DNA from: Flemingiibacterium sp045586505
GTDB lineage: Bacteria; Bacillota; Clostridia; Oscillospirales; CAG-272
Assembly: GCA_045586505.1 (NCBI GenBank)
Contig: JAZNAL010000035.1
Coordinates: 62,001-126,000, forward strand
Direction: 5' to 3'
DNA: 64,000 bases
The notes below the pieces were generated by a model, which was not told where the DNA came from, ran no database searches, and saw only the letters and a program-made list of their open reading frames with translations. The position numbers and the translations under genes were made by a program. Positions 32,702-40,965 of this stretch are shown one piece after another; within the stretch, counting starts at the first letter, position 1, and each line of letters begins with the position of its first letter.

Positions 32702-33793
32702 ATGAAAAAAGCTATAATCATAACAACCACCGTCTGCGTCCTGCTGGTGGCTTCCGCCGCGGTTCCTATGTATATATTCTCCGAGAAAATGCTCATAACG
32801 CCGGGCGAGATCATTGCGGGCACGCTTGATACCGCCGCGCGGGATAACACCGCCGCTCCGACAGAATGCGAGACCGAGCCGCCGCCCGAACCTGTGGAGA
32901 TCACGCTCTCCTTTATCGGCGACTGTATGCTGGCGACCGACCGCGGTGGAGAATATCAGGGTTCCTTCAATCTGCTGGCAAAGCAGGTTGAGCCGTCCTA
33001 TTTCTTCGAAAACTTCATCGAGCTTTTCGAGGACGATGACTGGACCGTGGCAAATCTTGAGAACGTATTCACCGACAATCCCAATGCAACAATCCGAAAC
33101 AAAGGCTACACTCCCGCATATTGGTACAAATCCACCGCCGCCAATACCGCTATCCTTAACGCGGGCAGTATTGAGATCGTTTCCCTTGCCAACAACCACT
33201 CCGAGGACTACGGAAGCATCGGCTATGCGGACACACGTGCCGCGCTCGAAGCCGCCGAGGTCATGTGGGGCGACAACGACAATATTCTCATCCTTGAAAA
33301 AGAAGGCTTTACTATCGCCCTTTACTGCACCACCTTCTACCATACAGGCTACGACACTATCATCTCAAAGAAAATGGCTGAGATCGATGCCGATTACAAG
33401 ATCGTCTACTTTCACGGCGGGACCGAGCGCGTACACGTGCCAGATACCTGGAAGGCTGCCGGCGCACGCCGCATGATCGATAACGGAATCGACCTCGTTA
33501 TCGGCGGACATCCTCATGTGCTGCAGCCAATCGAGACTTACAAGGGCAAGACCATCGTTCACTCCCTCGGCAACTTTGTGTTCGGCGGCTCACGAAGCGA
33601 AGAAAACCGCACTATCGTATACCGCCTGAATCTGACCGTCCTCGAGGGTGAGCTTGCCGAGGTCTCCGACCAGGTTATCCCCTGCTATGTCTACACCGAC
33701 CTCTACAAGCCCGGCATAATCACCGATGAAGCCGAAATCGCCGCTGTCAACGCGTTCCTTGCGGGCGAGACCGACTCGCCGATGGGTAGCTGA
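32702..33793 (+). CDS. capA: CapA-family metallophosphatase-like protein
   Basis: 363 residues. N-terminal hydrophobic anchor (IIITTTVCVLLVASAAVPMYIF), a Pro/Glu-rich linker, then the PGA_cap/CapA fold of calcineurin-like metallohydrolases: LSFIGDCMLATDRG, VANLENVFTD, SLANNHSEDYG, FHGGTER and GGHPHVLQPIE followed by HSLGNFVFGG. Metal-binding Asp, Asn and His residues are in place. The family includes poly-γ-glutamate CapA, but no capBC is here, so its substrate is open. It lies outside the membrane. Two bases separate it from the radical SAM gene. Confidence 0.88.
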   Translation: MKKAIIITTTVCVLLVASAAVPMYIFSEKMLITPGEIIAGTLDTAARDNTAAPTECETEPPPEPVEITLSFIGDCMLATDRGGEYQGSFNLLAKQVEPSYFFENFIELFEDDDWTVANLENVFTDNPNATIRNKGYTPAYWYKSTAANTAILNAGSIEIVSLANNHSEDYGSIGYADTRAALEAAEVMWGDNDNILILEKEGFTIALYCTTFYHTGYDTIISKKMAEIDADYKIVYFHGGTERVHVPDTWKAAGARRMIDNGIDLVIGGHPHVLQPIETYKGKTIVHSLGNFVFGGSRSEENRTIVYRLNLTVLEGELAEVSDQVIPCYVYTDLYKPGIITDEAEIAAVNAFLAGETDSPMGS

Positions 33794-33795
33794 CC

Positions 33796-34695
33796 ATGGC
33801 AGGATGTAATCTCTGCCCGCGCGGCTGTAATATCGAGAGAAGCACCGCGACCGGCTTCTGCGGACAGTCAAATACCATCCGCGTGGCGCGTGCCGCGCCG
33901 CATATGTGGGAGGAGCCCTGCATATCCGGCAAAAACGGTTCCGGAACGGTATTTTTCTGCGGATGTACCCTCGGATGCGTATACTGCCAGAACGCCGCAA
34001 TTTCCCGCGGGGGCACCGCAGAGCACGGTATTGCTGTAACCCCAAAACAGCTTGCGGATACGTTCATAAAGCTTCAAAATAAGGGTGTGCACAACATAAA
34101 TCTCGTCACGCCGACGATGTTCGCTCCCGCCATCGCTGAAGCCATCGCGATTTCACGCGGCAAGGGGCTGGTACTACCCATAGTTTACAACACAAGCGGC
34201 TACGAGAGTACAGACATGCTCGCCACGATCGACGACTGTATTGACATTTATCTGCCCGATTTTAAATATCTCTCCTCCGATATCTCAGCGAGATATTCCC
34301 ATGCCGCCGATTATCCCGAGCACGCAATGGCATCGCTCGACATGATGGTAAGGCGCATCGGAGAGGCTAAATTCGACTGCGACGGCATAATGAAGCGCGG
34401 CGTCATTGTCCGCCATCTGCTTCTTCCGGGACAGCTTTCGGAGTCAAAGCGGGTGCTTGATTACCTATACGGTAAATACGGAAACACCATCTGCTACAGT
34501 CTAATGAGCCAATACACACCACTTCCGACCCTTGATTCAGACCGTTATCCGGAACTTGATCGGCGCGTGACCACATATGAATATGGGAAGCTCATCGACC
34601 ACGCGGTAAATCTCGGGATCACCAACGGCTTTATCCAAGAGGGAAACGCTGCAAAGGAAAGCTTTATCCCAGCCTTCAACGGCGAAGGAGTATGA
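33796..34695 (+). CDS. Radical SAM protein, PflA-like
   Basis: 299 residues. N-terminal Cys-rich start CNLCPRGCNIER, then the radical SAM signature CTLGCVYC (C-x3-C-x2-C, about residues 56-63) that binds the [4Fe-4S] cluster and SAM. VVYNTSGYES, YLPDFKYLS and VRHLLLPGQ follow the subgroup annotated as putative pyruvate-formate-lyase activating enzyme (AmmeMemoRadiSam-like). No glycyl-radical enzyme is nearby, so the target is unknown. It is probably co-transcribed with capA. Confidence 0.85.
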   Translation: MAGCNLCPRGCNIERSTATGFCGQSNTIRVARAAPHMWEEPCISGKNGSGTVFFCGCTLGCVYCQNAAISRGGTAEHGIAVTPKQLADTFIKLQNKGVHNINLVTPTMFAPAIAEAIAISRGKGLVLPIVYNTSGYESTDMLATIDDCIDIYLPDFKYLSSDISARYSHAADYPEHAMASLDMMVRRIGEAKFDCDGIMKRGVIVRHLLLPGQLSESKRVLDYLYGKYGNTICYSLMSQYTPLPTLDSDRYPELDRRVTTYEYGKLIDHAVNLGITNGFIQEGNAAKESFIPAFNGEGV

Positions 34696-34697
34696 AA

Positions 34698-34731
34698 AAA
34701 TGTTCAGCGCAGGACGCTGAACATTTTTTAT
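34698..34731 (+). terminator. Terminator of the capA-radical SAM operon
   Basis: Stem TGTTCAGCG/CGCTGAACA with TTTTTTAT. Confidence 0.85.
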
Positions 34732-34803
34732 AATACCTAATACAGAACAATTATCTCCACTGCAGAATTGAACGATATTTTTTCATAAAATTTCAGAATA
34801 TGC

Positions 34804-34832
34804 TTGACCTAAAGCAAAAAATATTGTATAAT
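34804..34832 (+). promoter_or_regulatory. Promoter of the M23-like gene
   Basis: TTGACC (34804-34809), 17-bp spacer, TATAAT (34827-34832). Confidence 0.7.
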
Positions 34833-34874
34833 ATCATTATAAGGCTAACTATAACCAAAAAAGGGGACAGATAA

Positions 34875-36485
34875 ATGAGCAAATCTACAAATATATTAAC
34901 TCTGATCGCTGTGATCGCCGCTATATTTATACCGACTTATATCGCCATCGGCAGTTACATCGGCGCCCAATTCGCACCCGTGGACGAAAAAACCGTGACT
35001 AAGCTTGAGATCACTGACGTCGACGGTAATCAGTTTACGCTTATGGCGGATAATTCGGCGCAGGCGGTGGATATTGAAGGCTTTGTGCGAATCAATGATC
35101 GCGCCATTGAGCAGACTTCACTGCCCGATCCGCTTGTGGGAACCGATTATTTCGAGTTCAAGTATTACAGCTATGACCGCACACAGGTCTACAAGTATTA
35201 TTTCACCGATAATGCGAGCGAAGCGTATTTTGTGGATGCAAACGGTACCGCGTATCATATAAACGAAGCGGACGCCGAGGCGTTTCTGTCCACCAAGTAT
35301 GCGCGCTCGCTGTACAACACCACTACATTCCCCACTTTGACAGTCTCCGACCGCGCGATCGCACCGACAGACGGTGACTGGGTATATCAGACCTACAGCG
35401 GCGACTACGTGGCGCTTGACAATATTGAAACGCAGGATCCCACCGAGCTTGTTTACCAGATGAAGGGCGCCTTTGCGCTGTCCTTCGACAATCATCCGGA
35501 CTTCTGCAATGTTACCATCAGTAATAACGGAAACACCGTATACAGCGACAGCTACGACAATATTGCAAACGCGTCGCTTGAAGGCAAGACCATCGATGTG
35601 CTGGTCGAGGCAAAGTGGTACGAAAACGATACCGAAGCCTGCTACGGCTCCGCAACCTATAAGTTCAAGGCAAAGATACTGCTTCCCGCGGTATTCTACC
35701 TCGGCGAGACTACGATCGAGCCCGGTGAGTTTGTGGTCATTTCCGCAAAGAACGTAGACGATCCCTCCGCTATAACCTTCACAAGCGATCCCGATCTCGG
35801 ATTTACACCTACCTTCTTTGATGACGGCAAGTATGCACGCGCGCTTGTGCCGGTTCCCATGGATTATACGGGTACCGAGGTCAAGTTCACCTGCTCCTAC
35901 GGCGAGGTAACTCAGGATATGACGCTCGATATTACCCCAAAGAAGTTCGGCAGCTCATCCCTTGATATCAGCGCCGCAGTGGCAAATCAAACCCGAACAG
36001 AAACCACCATGAAGAACTTCAGCGATACTATGGCTCCCATCGTATCCGTCACCGAGTCCACTCCTCTCTGGGAGGGCAATTTCCTCGAAGGCACTGCAGA
36101 CGGTCAGGTCAAGATTGGCTTCGGACGTTACTGCACCATTACCGGCACGGGCGAGACCTTCCGCCACGAGGGATGTGACTATATCGTCAAAGCCAACGAA
36201 AGCATCATGGCGATGAACAACGGTAAGGTCGTATATGCGGGTTATCTCGATCTGTCGGGATACATGGTCGTTATAGACCACGGTCTCGGACTCAAGAGCT
36301 GGTACGCGCACCTGAACTCCTGTGCAGTCAAGGTCGGCGACACCGTCACCAAGGGAGATGTTATCGGCTATGCAGGCATGACAGGCTTCACCGCACGCGA
36401 AAACTGCCACATCACCGTATCGGTATACGATGTTCCGGTATGTCAGTATGACCTGTGGGAAGTCGGCGTGGTAATGACCAAATAA
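34875..36485 (+). CDS. Membrane-anchored M23 (LytM-like) domain protein
   Basis: 536 residues. N-terminal membrane helix (ILTLIAVIAAIFIPTYIAIG), a long extracellular β-rich region (about 30-385) of unknown fold, then a C-terminal M23 domain. The LytM zinc ligands are present as His and Asp in HEGCD and the His of NCHI; WYAHL keeps another active-site His. The usual HLH reads NCH, so its first His, normally part of catalysis, is Asn. The domain may therefore be a scaffold or a weak hydrolase, as with SpoIIQ-like proteins. The ATG follows GGGGAC. Monocistronic. Confidence 0.8.
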   Translation: MSKSTNILTLIAVIAAIFIPTYIAIGSYIGAQFAPVDEKTVTKLEITDVDGNQFTLMADNSAQAVDIEGFVRINDRAIEQTSLPDPLVGTDYFEFKYYSYDRTQVYKYYFTDNASEAYFVDANGTAYHINEADAEAFLSTKYARSLYNTTTFPTLTVSDRAIAPTDGDWVYQTYSGDYVALDNIETQDPTELVYQMKGAFALSFDNHPDFCNVTISNNGNTVYSDSYDNIANASLEGKTIDVLVEAKWYENDTEACYGSATYKFKAKILLPAVFYLGETTIEPGEFVVISAKNVDDPSAITFTSDPDLGFTPTFFDDGKYARALVPVPMDYTGTEVKFTCSYGEVTQDMTLDITPKKFGSSSLDISAAVANQTRTETTMKNFSDTMAPIVSVTESTPLWEGNFLEGTADGQVKIGFGRYCTITGTGETFRHEGCDYIVKANESIMAMNNGKVVYAGYLDLSGYMVVIDHGLGLKSWYAHLNSCAVKVGDTVTKGDVIGYAGMTGFTARENCHITVSVYDVPVCQYDLWEVGVVMTK

Positions 36486-36497
36486 AATAAAGCTGTA

Positions 36498-36545
36498 AAC
36501 CGCTGCAGGTCATTTTGTAGATGGCTTGCAGCGGTTACTGTTTTT
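36498..36545 (+). terminator. Terminator of the M23-like gene
   Basis: Stem AACCGCTGCA/TGCAGCGGTT with GTTTTT. Confidence 0.8.
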
Positions 36546-36564
36546 AGGAAAGGATTCTTAAATA

Positions 36565-37284
36565 ATGATCGGACTCGGTACAATAATCAATGTTGCCGCC
36601 ATAATTCTCGGCGGCGGACTGGGCATTTTCGGGGGAAAATGGCTGAAGCCACGCGTGCAGGAAACCATTACCCGCGCGACGGGCGTGTGCGTGCTGTTCA
36701 TCGGGCTCGCGGGCGTGATGGAGCAGATGCTGACGGTCACGGACGGCAGGCTGACCTCGAGCGGGACAATGATGTTTATAATCAGCATCTCTATAGGCGG
36801 GCTTGTGGGTGAGCTTCTTAACATCGATGCACTGATGGAGCGCTTTGGCAAGTGGCTGAAAATAAAAAGCGGCAATGCTAAGGACGAGCGGTTCCTTGAC
36901 GGCTTCATCACCGCCACCATGACCGTCTGCATCGGCGCCATGGCGATAGTCGGCTCGGTAAATGATGGTATCTACGGAGACCACACTATTCTCGCGGCAA
37001 AAGCACTGCTCGATTTTATAATCATTCTTGTTATGGCATCATCCATGGGTATCGGCTGTATGTTTTCGGCAATTCCCGTGGCGATATTCCAGGGCACATT
37101 CACCCTACTCGCCAGATTAATCGAGCCCCTCCTCACCGAAGCGGCTCTATGCAGCCTGTCGCTGGTCGGCTCCGCGCTGATCTTCTGCGTGGGACTAAAT
37201 CTTATATGGAAAAATATCATTCGCGTCGCAAATCTTCTACCGTCGCTTATCGTGGCGGTGGCATACGCACTGCTTTTTGGATAA
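36565..37284 (+). CDS. DUF554 family membrane protein
   Basis: 239 residues, seven or so membrane helices. Start MIGLGTIINVAAIILGGGLGIFGG and the block GFITATMTVCIGAMAIVGSVNDG are typical of DUF554 (YdfK/YqgA-like). These are probable transporters without a proven substrate. The ATG follows AGGAAAGG. Stands alone between terminators. Confidence 0.9.
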   Translation: MIGLGTIINVAAIILGGGLGIFGGKWLKPRVQETITRATGVCVLFIGLAGVMEQMLTVTDGRLTSSGTMMFIISISIGGLVGELLNIDALMERFGKWLKIKSGNAKDERFLDGFITATMTVCIGAMAIVGSVNDGIYGDHTILAAKALLDFIIILVMASSMGIGCMFSAIPVAIFQGTFTLLARLIEPLLTEAALCSLSLVGSALIFCVGLNLIWKNIIRVANLLPSLIVAVAYALLFG

Positions 37285-37285
37285 T

Positions 37286-37315
37286 ATTAAGCGGAGCCAT
37301 TCGGCTCCGCTTAAT
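37286..37315 (+). terminator. Hairpin after the DUF554 gene
   Basis: 13-bp stem ATTAAGCGGAGCC/GGCTCCGCTTAAT. There is only a weak T-run, so termination strength is unclear. Confidence 0.6.
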
Positions 37316-37360
37316 ACTATTATGGTTGAAAACTTTCGCCTATAGCCCTCTCTCTGCACA

Positions 37361-37393
37361 AAGAATTGCCGCGCCGGAGACGCGGCAATTCTT
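37361..37393 (-). terminator. Terminator of dapL
   Basis: 13-bp stem AAGAATTGCCGCG/CGCGGCAATTCTT, 5 bases past the dapL stop. Confidence 0.65.
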
Positions 37394-37397
37394 TATC

Positions 37398-38582
37398 TTA
37401 TTTAAAAAGCTTTTTGATGCGTTCAGCGGCTTCCTTGGTACGCTCGCGGTCACCAAAGGCGGTAAGGCGGAAGAAGCCCTCGCCCATTGCGCCAAATCCT
37501 GCGCCGGGTGTACCGACTACATTCGCCTTGGTGAGGAGCAGATCGAAGAACTCCCACGAGCCCATGCCGCCCGGGCACTTGAGCCAGATATAGGGAGAGT
37601 TTACGCCGCCGGTGTACCAGATTCCAAGCTCATCCAGCGCCGCGGTAATGATCTGCGCGTTTTCTCTGTAGTAGGAGAGATTCTCGGCAATCTGTGCGCG
37701 TCCCTCGGAAGTGAATACTGCCGCCGCCGCAAGCTGTACGGGGTAGGATACACCGTTGAACTTGGTGGTCTGACGGCGGAGCCACATCTTGTTGAGGCTC
37801 ATACCATCTGCTTCAAGTTCCATAGGAACTACCGTCCAGCCACAGCGTGTACCGGTAAAGCCCGCGGTCTTGGAGAAGGAGCAGAACTCGATCGCGCAGT
37901 TTCTCGCACCCTCGATCTCATAGATAGAGCGTACAAGCTCCTTCGAAATTACAAAAGACTCATAAGCCGCATCAAAGAGGATGATCGCACCCTTCTTGGT
38001 AGCATAATCGACCCACGCCTTGAGCTGTGCGTGATTGTACGCCGCACCTGTGGGATTGTTGGGGGAGCAGAGGTAGATGATATCAGCATCAACTGCATCG
38101 TCGGGCATGGGGAGGAAGTTGTTCTCCGCAGTACCGTTCATGTAAACGATATTTCTGCCGTCCATAATGTTGGTGTCAACGTATACGGGGTAAACCGGAT
38201 CGGGTACCAGCACGGTGTTATCCTTTGCAAATATATCGAGAATGTTGCCAAGGTCGCTCTTTGCACCGTCGGAGATGAAGATCTCATCCGCTTCCAGCGT
38301 TACGTTGTCCTCTGCCTTGTAGTAATCCTTGATGGCATCCTTTAAAAAGCCGTAGCCCTGTTCTGGACCGTAGCCCTTAAAGGATTCCTTCGTGCCCATC
38401 TCATCCGCCGCCTTATGGAATGCGTCAACTACCGCAGAGCAAAGCGGAAGTGTCACGTCGCCGATACCGAGACGGATGATATCTGCGTTCGGATTCTGCT
38501 CTTTATACGCCGCAGTCTTCTTGGCAATATCCGAGAAAAGATAGCTTGCCTTCAGGTTCTTATAGTTAGAATTGATCTTCAT
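37398..38582 (-). CDS. dapL: LL-diaminopimelate aminotransferase DapL
   Basis: 394 residues, fold-type I PLP aminotransferase. Converts tetrahydrodipicolinate straight to LL-2,6-diaminopimelate with glutamate, feeding lysine and meso-DAP synthesis. The DapL start NYKNLKASYLFSDIAKK, the block DIIRLGIGDVTLPL, the PLP lysine in SFSKTAGFTGTRCGW and YSPNNPTG-like CSPNNPTGAAYN are present. Start ATG 38582 behind AAGGGAG. Monocistronic with its own promoter. Supports a meso-DAP wall. Confidence 0.96.
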   Translation of the reverse strand: MKINSNYKNLKASYLFSDIAKKTAAYKEQNPNADIIRLGIGDVTLPLCSAVVDAFHKAADEMGTKESFKGYGPEQGYGFLKDAIKDYYKAEDNVTLEADEIFISDGAKSDLGNILDIFAKDNTVLVPDPVYPVYVDTNIMDGRNIVYMNGTAENNFLPMPDDAVDADIIYLCSPNNPTGAAYNHAQLKAWVDYATKKGAIILFDAAYESFVISKELVRSIYEIEGARNCAIEFCSFSKTAGFTGTRCGWTVVPMELEADGMSLNKMWLRRQTTKFNGVSYPVQLAAAAVFTSEGRAQIAENLSYYRENAQIITAALDELGIWYTGGVNSPYIWLKCPGGMGSWEFFDLLLTKANVVGTPGAGFGAMGEGFFRLTAFGDRERTKEAAERIKKLFK

Positions 38583-38621
38583 TTGTATGTCTCCCTTTTG
38601 GAAAATTTCATAGATGTTTAT

Positions 38622-38650
38622 ATTGTAGCACACTAAAGCGGAAATTTCAA
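38622..38650 (-). promoter_or_regulatory. Promoter of dapL
   Basis: TTGAAA (38645-38650), 17-bp spacer, TACAAT (38622-38627). Confidence 0.65.
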
Positions 38651-38737
38651 TGTATATTTTATTAACAAGCGGTTTTTTTGTAGAAATGTTATCGCTTGGG
38701 TGCGCTCAGGACTCCCCCGCCAACTGCAATTCATACC

Positions 38738-38768
38738 AAAAAAGCAAAAGAGCCTTTAAGGCTCTTTT
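38738..38768 (-). terminator. Terminator of the glutamine amidotransferase gene
   Basis: Stem AAAAGAGCC/GGCTCTTTT then a T-rich tail on the minus strand. Confidence 0.75.
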
Positions 38769-38774
38769 GACATA

Positions 38775-39851
38775 TTATTCAAGCCAGAACTTGGTGCGGA
38801 CTACGCCGTTGTGCTCTCCTACCACGCTGTGCAGGCGGCCTTCCTTGTGGAATGCCCACAGGGTCTCATAGAGTACCGCCACCGAGGGCTTCAGCCACTT
38901 CCCTTCGACTGCATATATGCAGTCAACCTGCGGCTTTGACCACATTTCCATAAAACCTTCCGGATAGTCAAGCTCGTATATTGATCTCGGAGAATCCTTT
39001 GCACCGCTGAGCCGCTCCTCGAGGAAATCGTAATAGATCTTGCGTATGCGCGATGTGGGTTCTTCAACGCGAACACTCTCAATCTTCCTATCGGAAACGG
39101 TGAAGGTTCCCGCTTTGACCTGCGAAACCGAACATACAGGAAGTAGTGTAATATTTCTGAATTCCACATCCCCGGGGAATGCAAGGGGAGTTGTAGCGAG
39201 ATAGGTCTCACCGTCAGCAAGTCCCACATTCATGGGTCTTGTCGTACGGCCTACTGTGATCACTCCGTCAAGCATTGCGTGAATAGCAAGTGTTATTCTG
39301 TCAGACGGGAATGTATTTATGTTTGCGGCAACTCCGTTGAGCATACCCTCGGAAACGTCCTGGTACTGATCCACCACTTCTCCGGTATAAAGAGTCCACA
39401 GCTCGCACGGATGGAAGGCTTTACCGTTTGAAAGCTTCTTCATGCCGCTGCATTTTTCGCAGAAGGTACGGATATTGTATCCCTTGTCAAGGTATCCCTG
39501 CATGATAATGCGTGATTTTTCGAGATGCTCCTCTGTTGCGGTAGCGGTGAGAGTGCCGTTATATACCATCGCCATCTTTTCGTCTTTATCAAGGAAAGGA
39601 TGTGCATGGCTCGCAAGTGATCCTCCGGGACGAGAGTGTATAATACCAACTGTACCGGGAAGATTTATTGCATCTGTTTCACGGAGCAATACATCAAGAT
39701 CGCCGAGAACCTTGGCATGGTACACCTTGCCCTCATGGATTGTAGCAATACCGGTTTCAACGCCTCCGTCTATATACTGCTGACGGCGGATCATATCGAT
39801 AAGTATCGGCGCCGCGCGTTTGTTTCCTACATATCCCGCAATGTTGCACAT
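38775..39851 (-). CDS. Stand-alone class II glutamine amidotransferase
   Basis: 358 residues. N-terminal Ntn-hydrolase glutaminase as in GlmS/PurF: Cys2 exposed after Met removal (MCNIAGYVG), HSRPGGSLASHAHPF for the Arg and His contacts, VYNGTLTAT in place of the usual HNG loop. The remaining half (about 150-358) is not a SIS isomerase or phosphoribosyltransferase domain and has no family I recognise; it includes a CxxC near residue 130 (CEKC). The enzyme that would use the released ammonia is not adjacent. Start ATG 39851 behind GGAGG makes Cys the second residue. Confidence 0.85.
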   Translation of the reverse strand: MCNIAGYVGNKRAAPILIDMIRRQQYIDGGVETGIATIHEGKVYHAKVLGDLDVLLRETDAINLPGTVGIIHSRPGGSLASHAHPFLDKDEKMAMVYNGTLTATATEEHLEKSRIIMQGYLDKGYNIRTFCEKCSGMKKLSNGKAFHPCELWTLYTGEVVDQYQDVSEGMLNGVAANINTFPSDRITLAIHAMLDGVITVGRTTRPMNVGLADGETYLATTPLAFPGDVEFRNITLLPVCSVSQVKAGTFTVSDRKIESVRVEEPTSRIRKIYYDFLEERLSGAKDSPRSIYELDYPEGFMEMWSKPQVDCIYAVEGKWLKPSVAVLYETLWAFHKEGRLHSVVGEHNGVVRTKFWLE

Positions 39852-39878
39852 AATAGAGTCCTCCAAAACACCTTATTA

Positions 39879-39901
39879 GGCGTTGCTGTAAAGCAACCGC
39901 C
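39879..39901 (-). other. Leader hairpin of the amidotransferase gene
   Basis: GGCGGTTGCTTTACAGCAACGCC on the minus strand folds into a near-perfect 9-10 bp stem, located between the predicted transcription start and the SD. It is not followed by a T-run. Confidence 0.4.
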
Positions 39902-39913
39902 GTTTACGATATC

Positions 39914-39942
39914 ATTATATCATTAAGCCCCATGATTGTCAA
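39914..39942 (-). promoter_or_regulatory. Consensus promoter of the amidotransferase gene
   Basis: TTGACA (39937-39942), 17-bp spacer, TATAAT (39914-39919). Both hexamers match the σA consensus. Confidence 0.8.
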
Positions 39943-40052
39943 TACAAAAGACGGTAGTATTTATGTACAAAAGCGGTATGTACTTTGAACTTCATATGCC
40001 GTTTCAGAATATCCGTCGGGGATGTCCTTTCTTGGCACTGTGCTTACTTATC

Positions 40053-40104
40053 GTGTGTCCTCTCATCCTATCGCTCATTCCATAAAACAAACCGAGGGCA
40101 AGCC
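40053..40104. repeat. 52-bp direct repeat, copy 1
   Basis: Identical to 40180-40231, 127 bp apart. This copy holds half of the tRNA-Gly terminator hairpin. It is followed by a T-arm-like remnant GGGAATCGAGACCCGC (40107-40122). Confidence 0.9.
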
Positions 40105-40124
40105 GTGGGAATCGAGACCCGCAT

Positions 40125-40178
40125 CAGAAAGTCCCGCTTCGCGCGCCTTTCTGAGTCAAGAACGCTTCGCGCTCTTGA
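40125..40178. other. Two adjacent hairpins between the repeat copies
   Basis: Hairpin 1, CAGAAA/TTTCTG outer stem (40125-40153). Hairpin 2, TCAAGAaCGC/GCGcTCTTGA with a TTC loop (40156-40178). No gene is seen here. Confidence 0.6.
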
Positions 40179-40179
40179 A

Positions 40180-40231
40180 GTGTGTCCTCTCATCCTATCG
40201 CTCATTCCATAAAACAAACCGAGGGCAAGCC
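40180..40231. repeat. 52-bp direct repeat, copy 2
   Basis: Identical to 40053-40104. This copy carries the 5' half of the complete tRNA terminator. Confidence 0.9.
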
Positions 40232-40240
40232 CTCGGTTTG
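40210..40240 (-). terminator. Terminator of tRNA-Gly
   Basis: Stem CAAACCGAGGG/CCCTCGGTTTG, then TTTTATGG on the minus strand, just past the tRNA CCA end. Confidence 0.85.
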
Positions 40241-40245
40241 ATTTA

Positions 40246-40319
40246 TGGAGCAAGCGACGGGAATCGAACCCGCACAGTCAGCTTGGGAAGCTGAAGTTCT
40301 ACCACTAAACTACGCCTGC
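40246..40319 (-). tRNA. tRNA-Gly(CCC)
   Basis: 74 nt including an encoded CCA. Acceptor GCAGGCG pairs with CGCUUGC (one G-U). The anticodon arm is UCAGC-UUCCCAA-GCUGA, so the anticodon is CCC, reading GGG. T-arm GUGCGGG-UUCGAUU-CCCGU is standard, with discriminator U73. Confidence 0.95.
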
Positions 40320-40333
40320 GTATCACAATAATT

Positions 40334-40362
40334 ATTATATACCAACCTCCCCTTTTTGTCAA
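40334..40362 (-). promoter_or_regulatory. Consensus promoter of tRNA-Gly
   Basis: TTGACA (40357-40362), 17-bp spacer, TATAAT (40334-40339). Confidence 0.8.
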
Positions 40363-40582
40363 GGGGAGCCGATGATTTTTTCGCAAATCCTACTGCCGCC
40401 GCACTCTTCCCGCTTTTCAAGCTTTCACGTCGCGCCGTGTGAGGTAATACTATGTTATGGGAGCGCCATGCAAAATATTATTTGCCGCTGTGTTTAAAAC
40501 TCCCACTCCGGGTAAAAACTATGGATGTACGGGGAACACAAAGTACCCCACTAAACAAAAAAGCATGGAGAGTGAATTTTGC

Positions 40583-40939
40583 ATGACTGTCAAACGCGGA
40601 GATATTTATTACGCCGATCTCAGTCCTGTAGTGGGCTCTGAGCAAGGCGGACTGCGCCCGGTACTCATCGTCCAGAATGATGTCGGAAACAAATACAGCC
40701 CAACGGTTATTGCGGCCGCCATTACGTCCCAGATCGGCAAAAACCGTATGCCCACCCACATTGAGGTCCTCGCAGATCATTTCGGGCTCGCCAAGGATTC
40801 GGTGATCCTTCTTGAGCAAATACGCACCATCGACAAACAGCGCTTAAAGGAAAAAATGGGACACCTTGATGACAGCATTATGAAAAAGGTCAACGATGCC
40901 ATCGGTGTCAGTTTTGGGCTTGGTGAAGTGATAATTTGA
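40583..40939 (+). CDS. mazF: MazF/EndoA-type endoribonuclease toxin, no antitoxin seen
   Basis: 118 residues, the length of Bacillus EndoA (about 116). Type II toxin that cuts mRNA at short motifs. Family blocks: VKRGDIYYADLSPVVGSEQGGLRPVLIVQND with the catalytic Arg, AAAITSQIGK with the Thr, and the C-terminal LLEQIRTIDKQRL. The gene for the MazE/EndoAI antitoxin, normally directly upstream, is missing: 40320-40582 has no plausible small ORF with a ribosome site. Start ATG 40583 with GGAGAG upstream. It might be held in check by a distant antitoxin. Confidence 0.92.
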   Translation: MTVKRGDIYYADLSPVVGSEQGGLRPVLIVQNDVGNKYSPTVIAAAITSQIGKNRMPTHIEVLADHFGLAKDSVILLEQIRTIDKQRLKEKMGHLDDSIMKKVNDAIGVSFGLGEVII

Positions 40940-40965
40940 CGGCTACATACCCGTTTTCGGGTATA

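Noticed and set aside
37149..38345. 398-codon open frame on the plus strand across dapL
   Set aside because: Antisense to an unmistakable dapL; composition reflects the reverse codons.
40105..40180. Possible second tRNA gene beside tRNA-Gly
   Set aside because: Only a decayed T-arm is visible; no acceptor, D-arm or anticodon arm.
40053..40231. CRISPR array
   Set aside because: Two copies only, 52 bp long, no spacer pattern and no cas genes.
40457..40582. Extended N-terminus of MazF
   Set aside because: The homologous part begins at ATG 40583; the upstream codons have no ribosome site and no family match.
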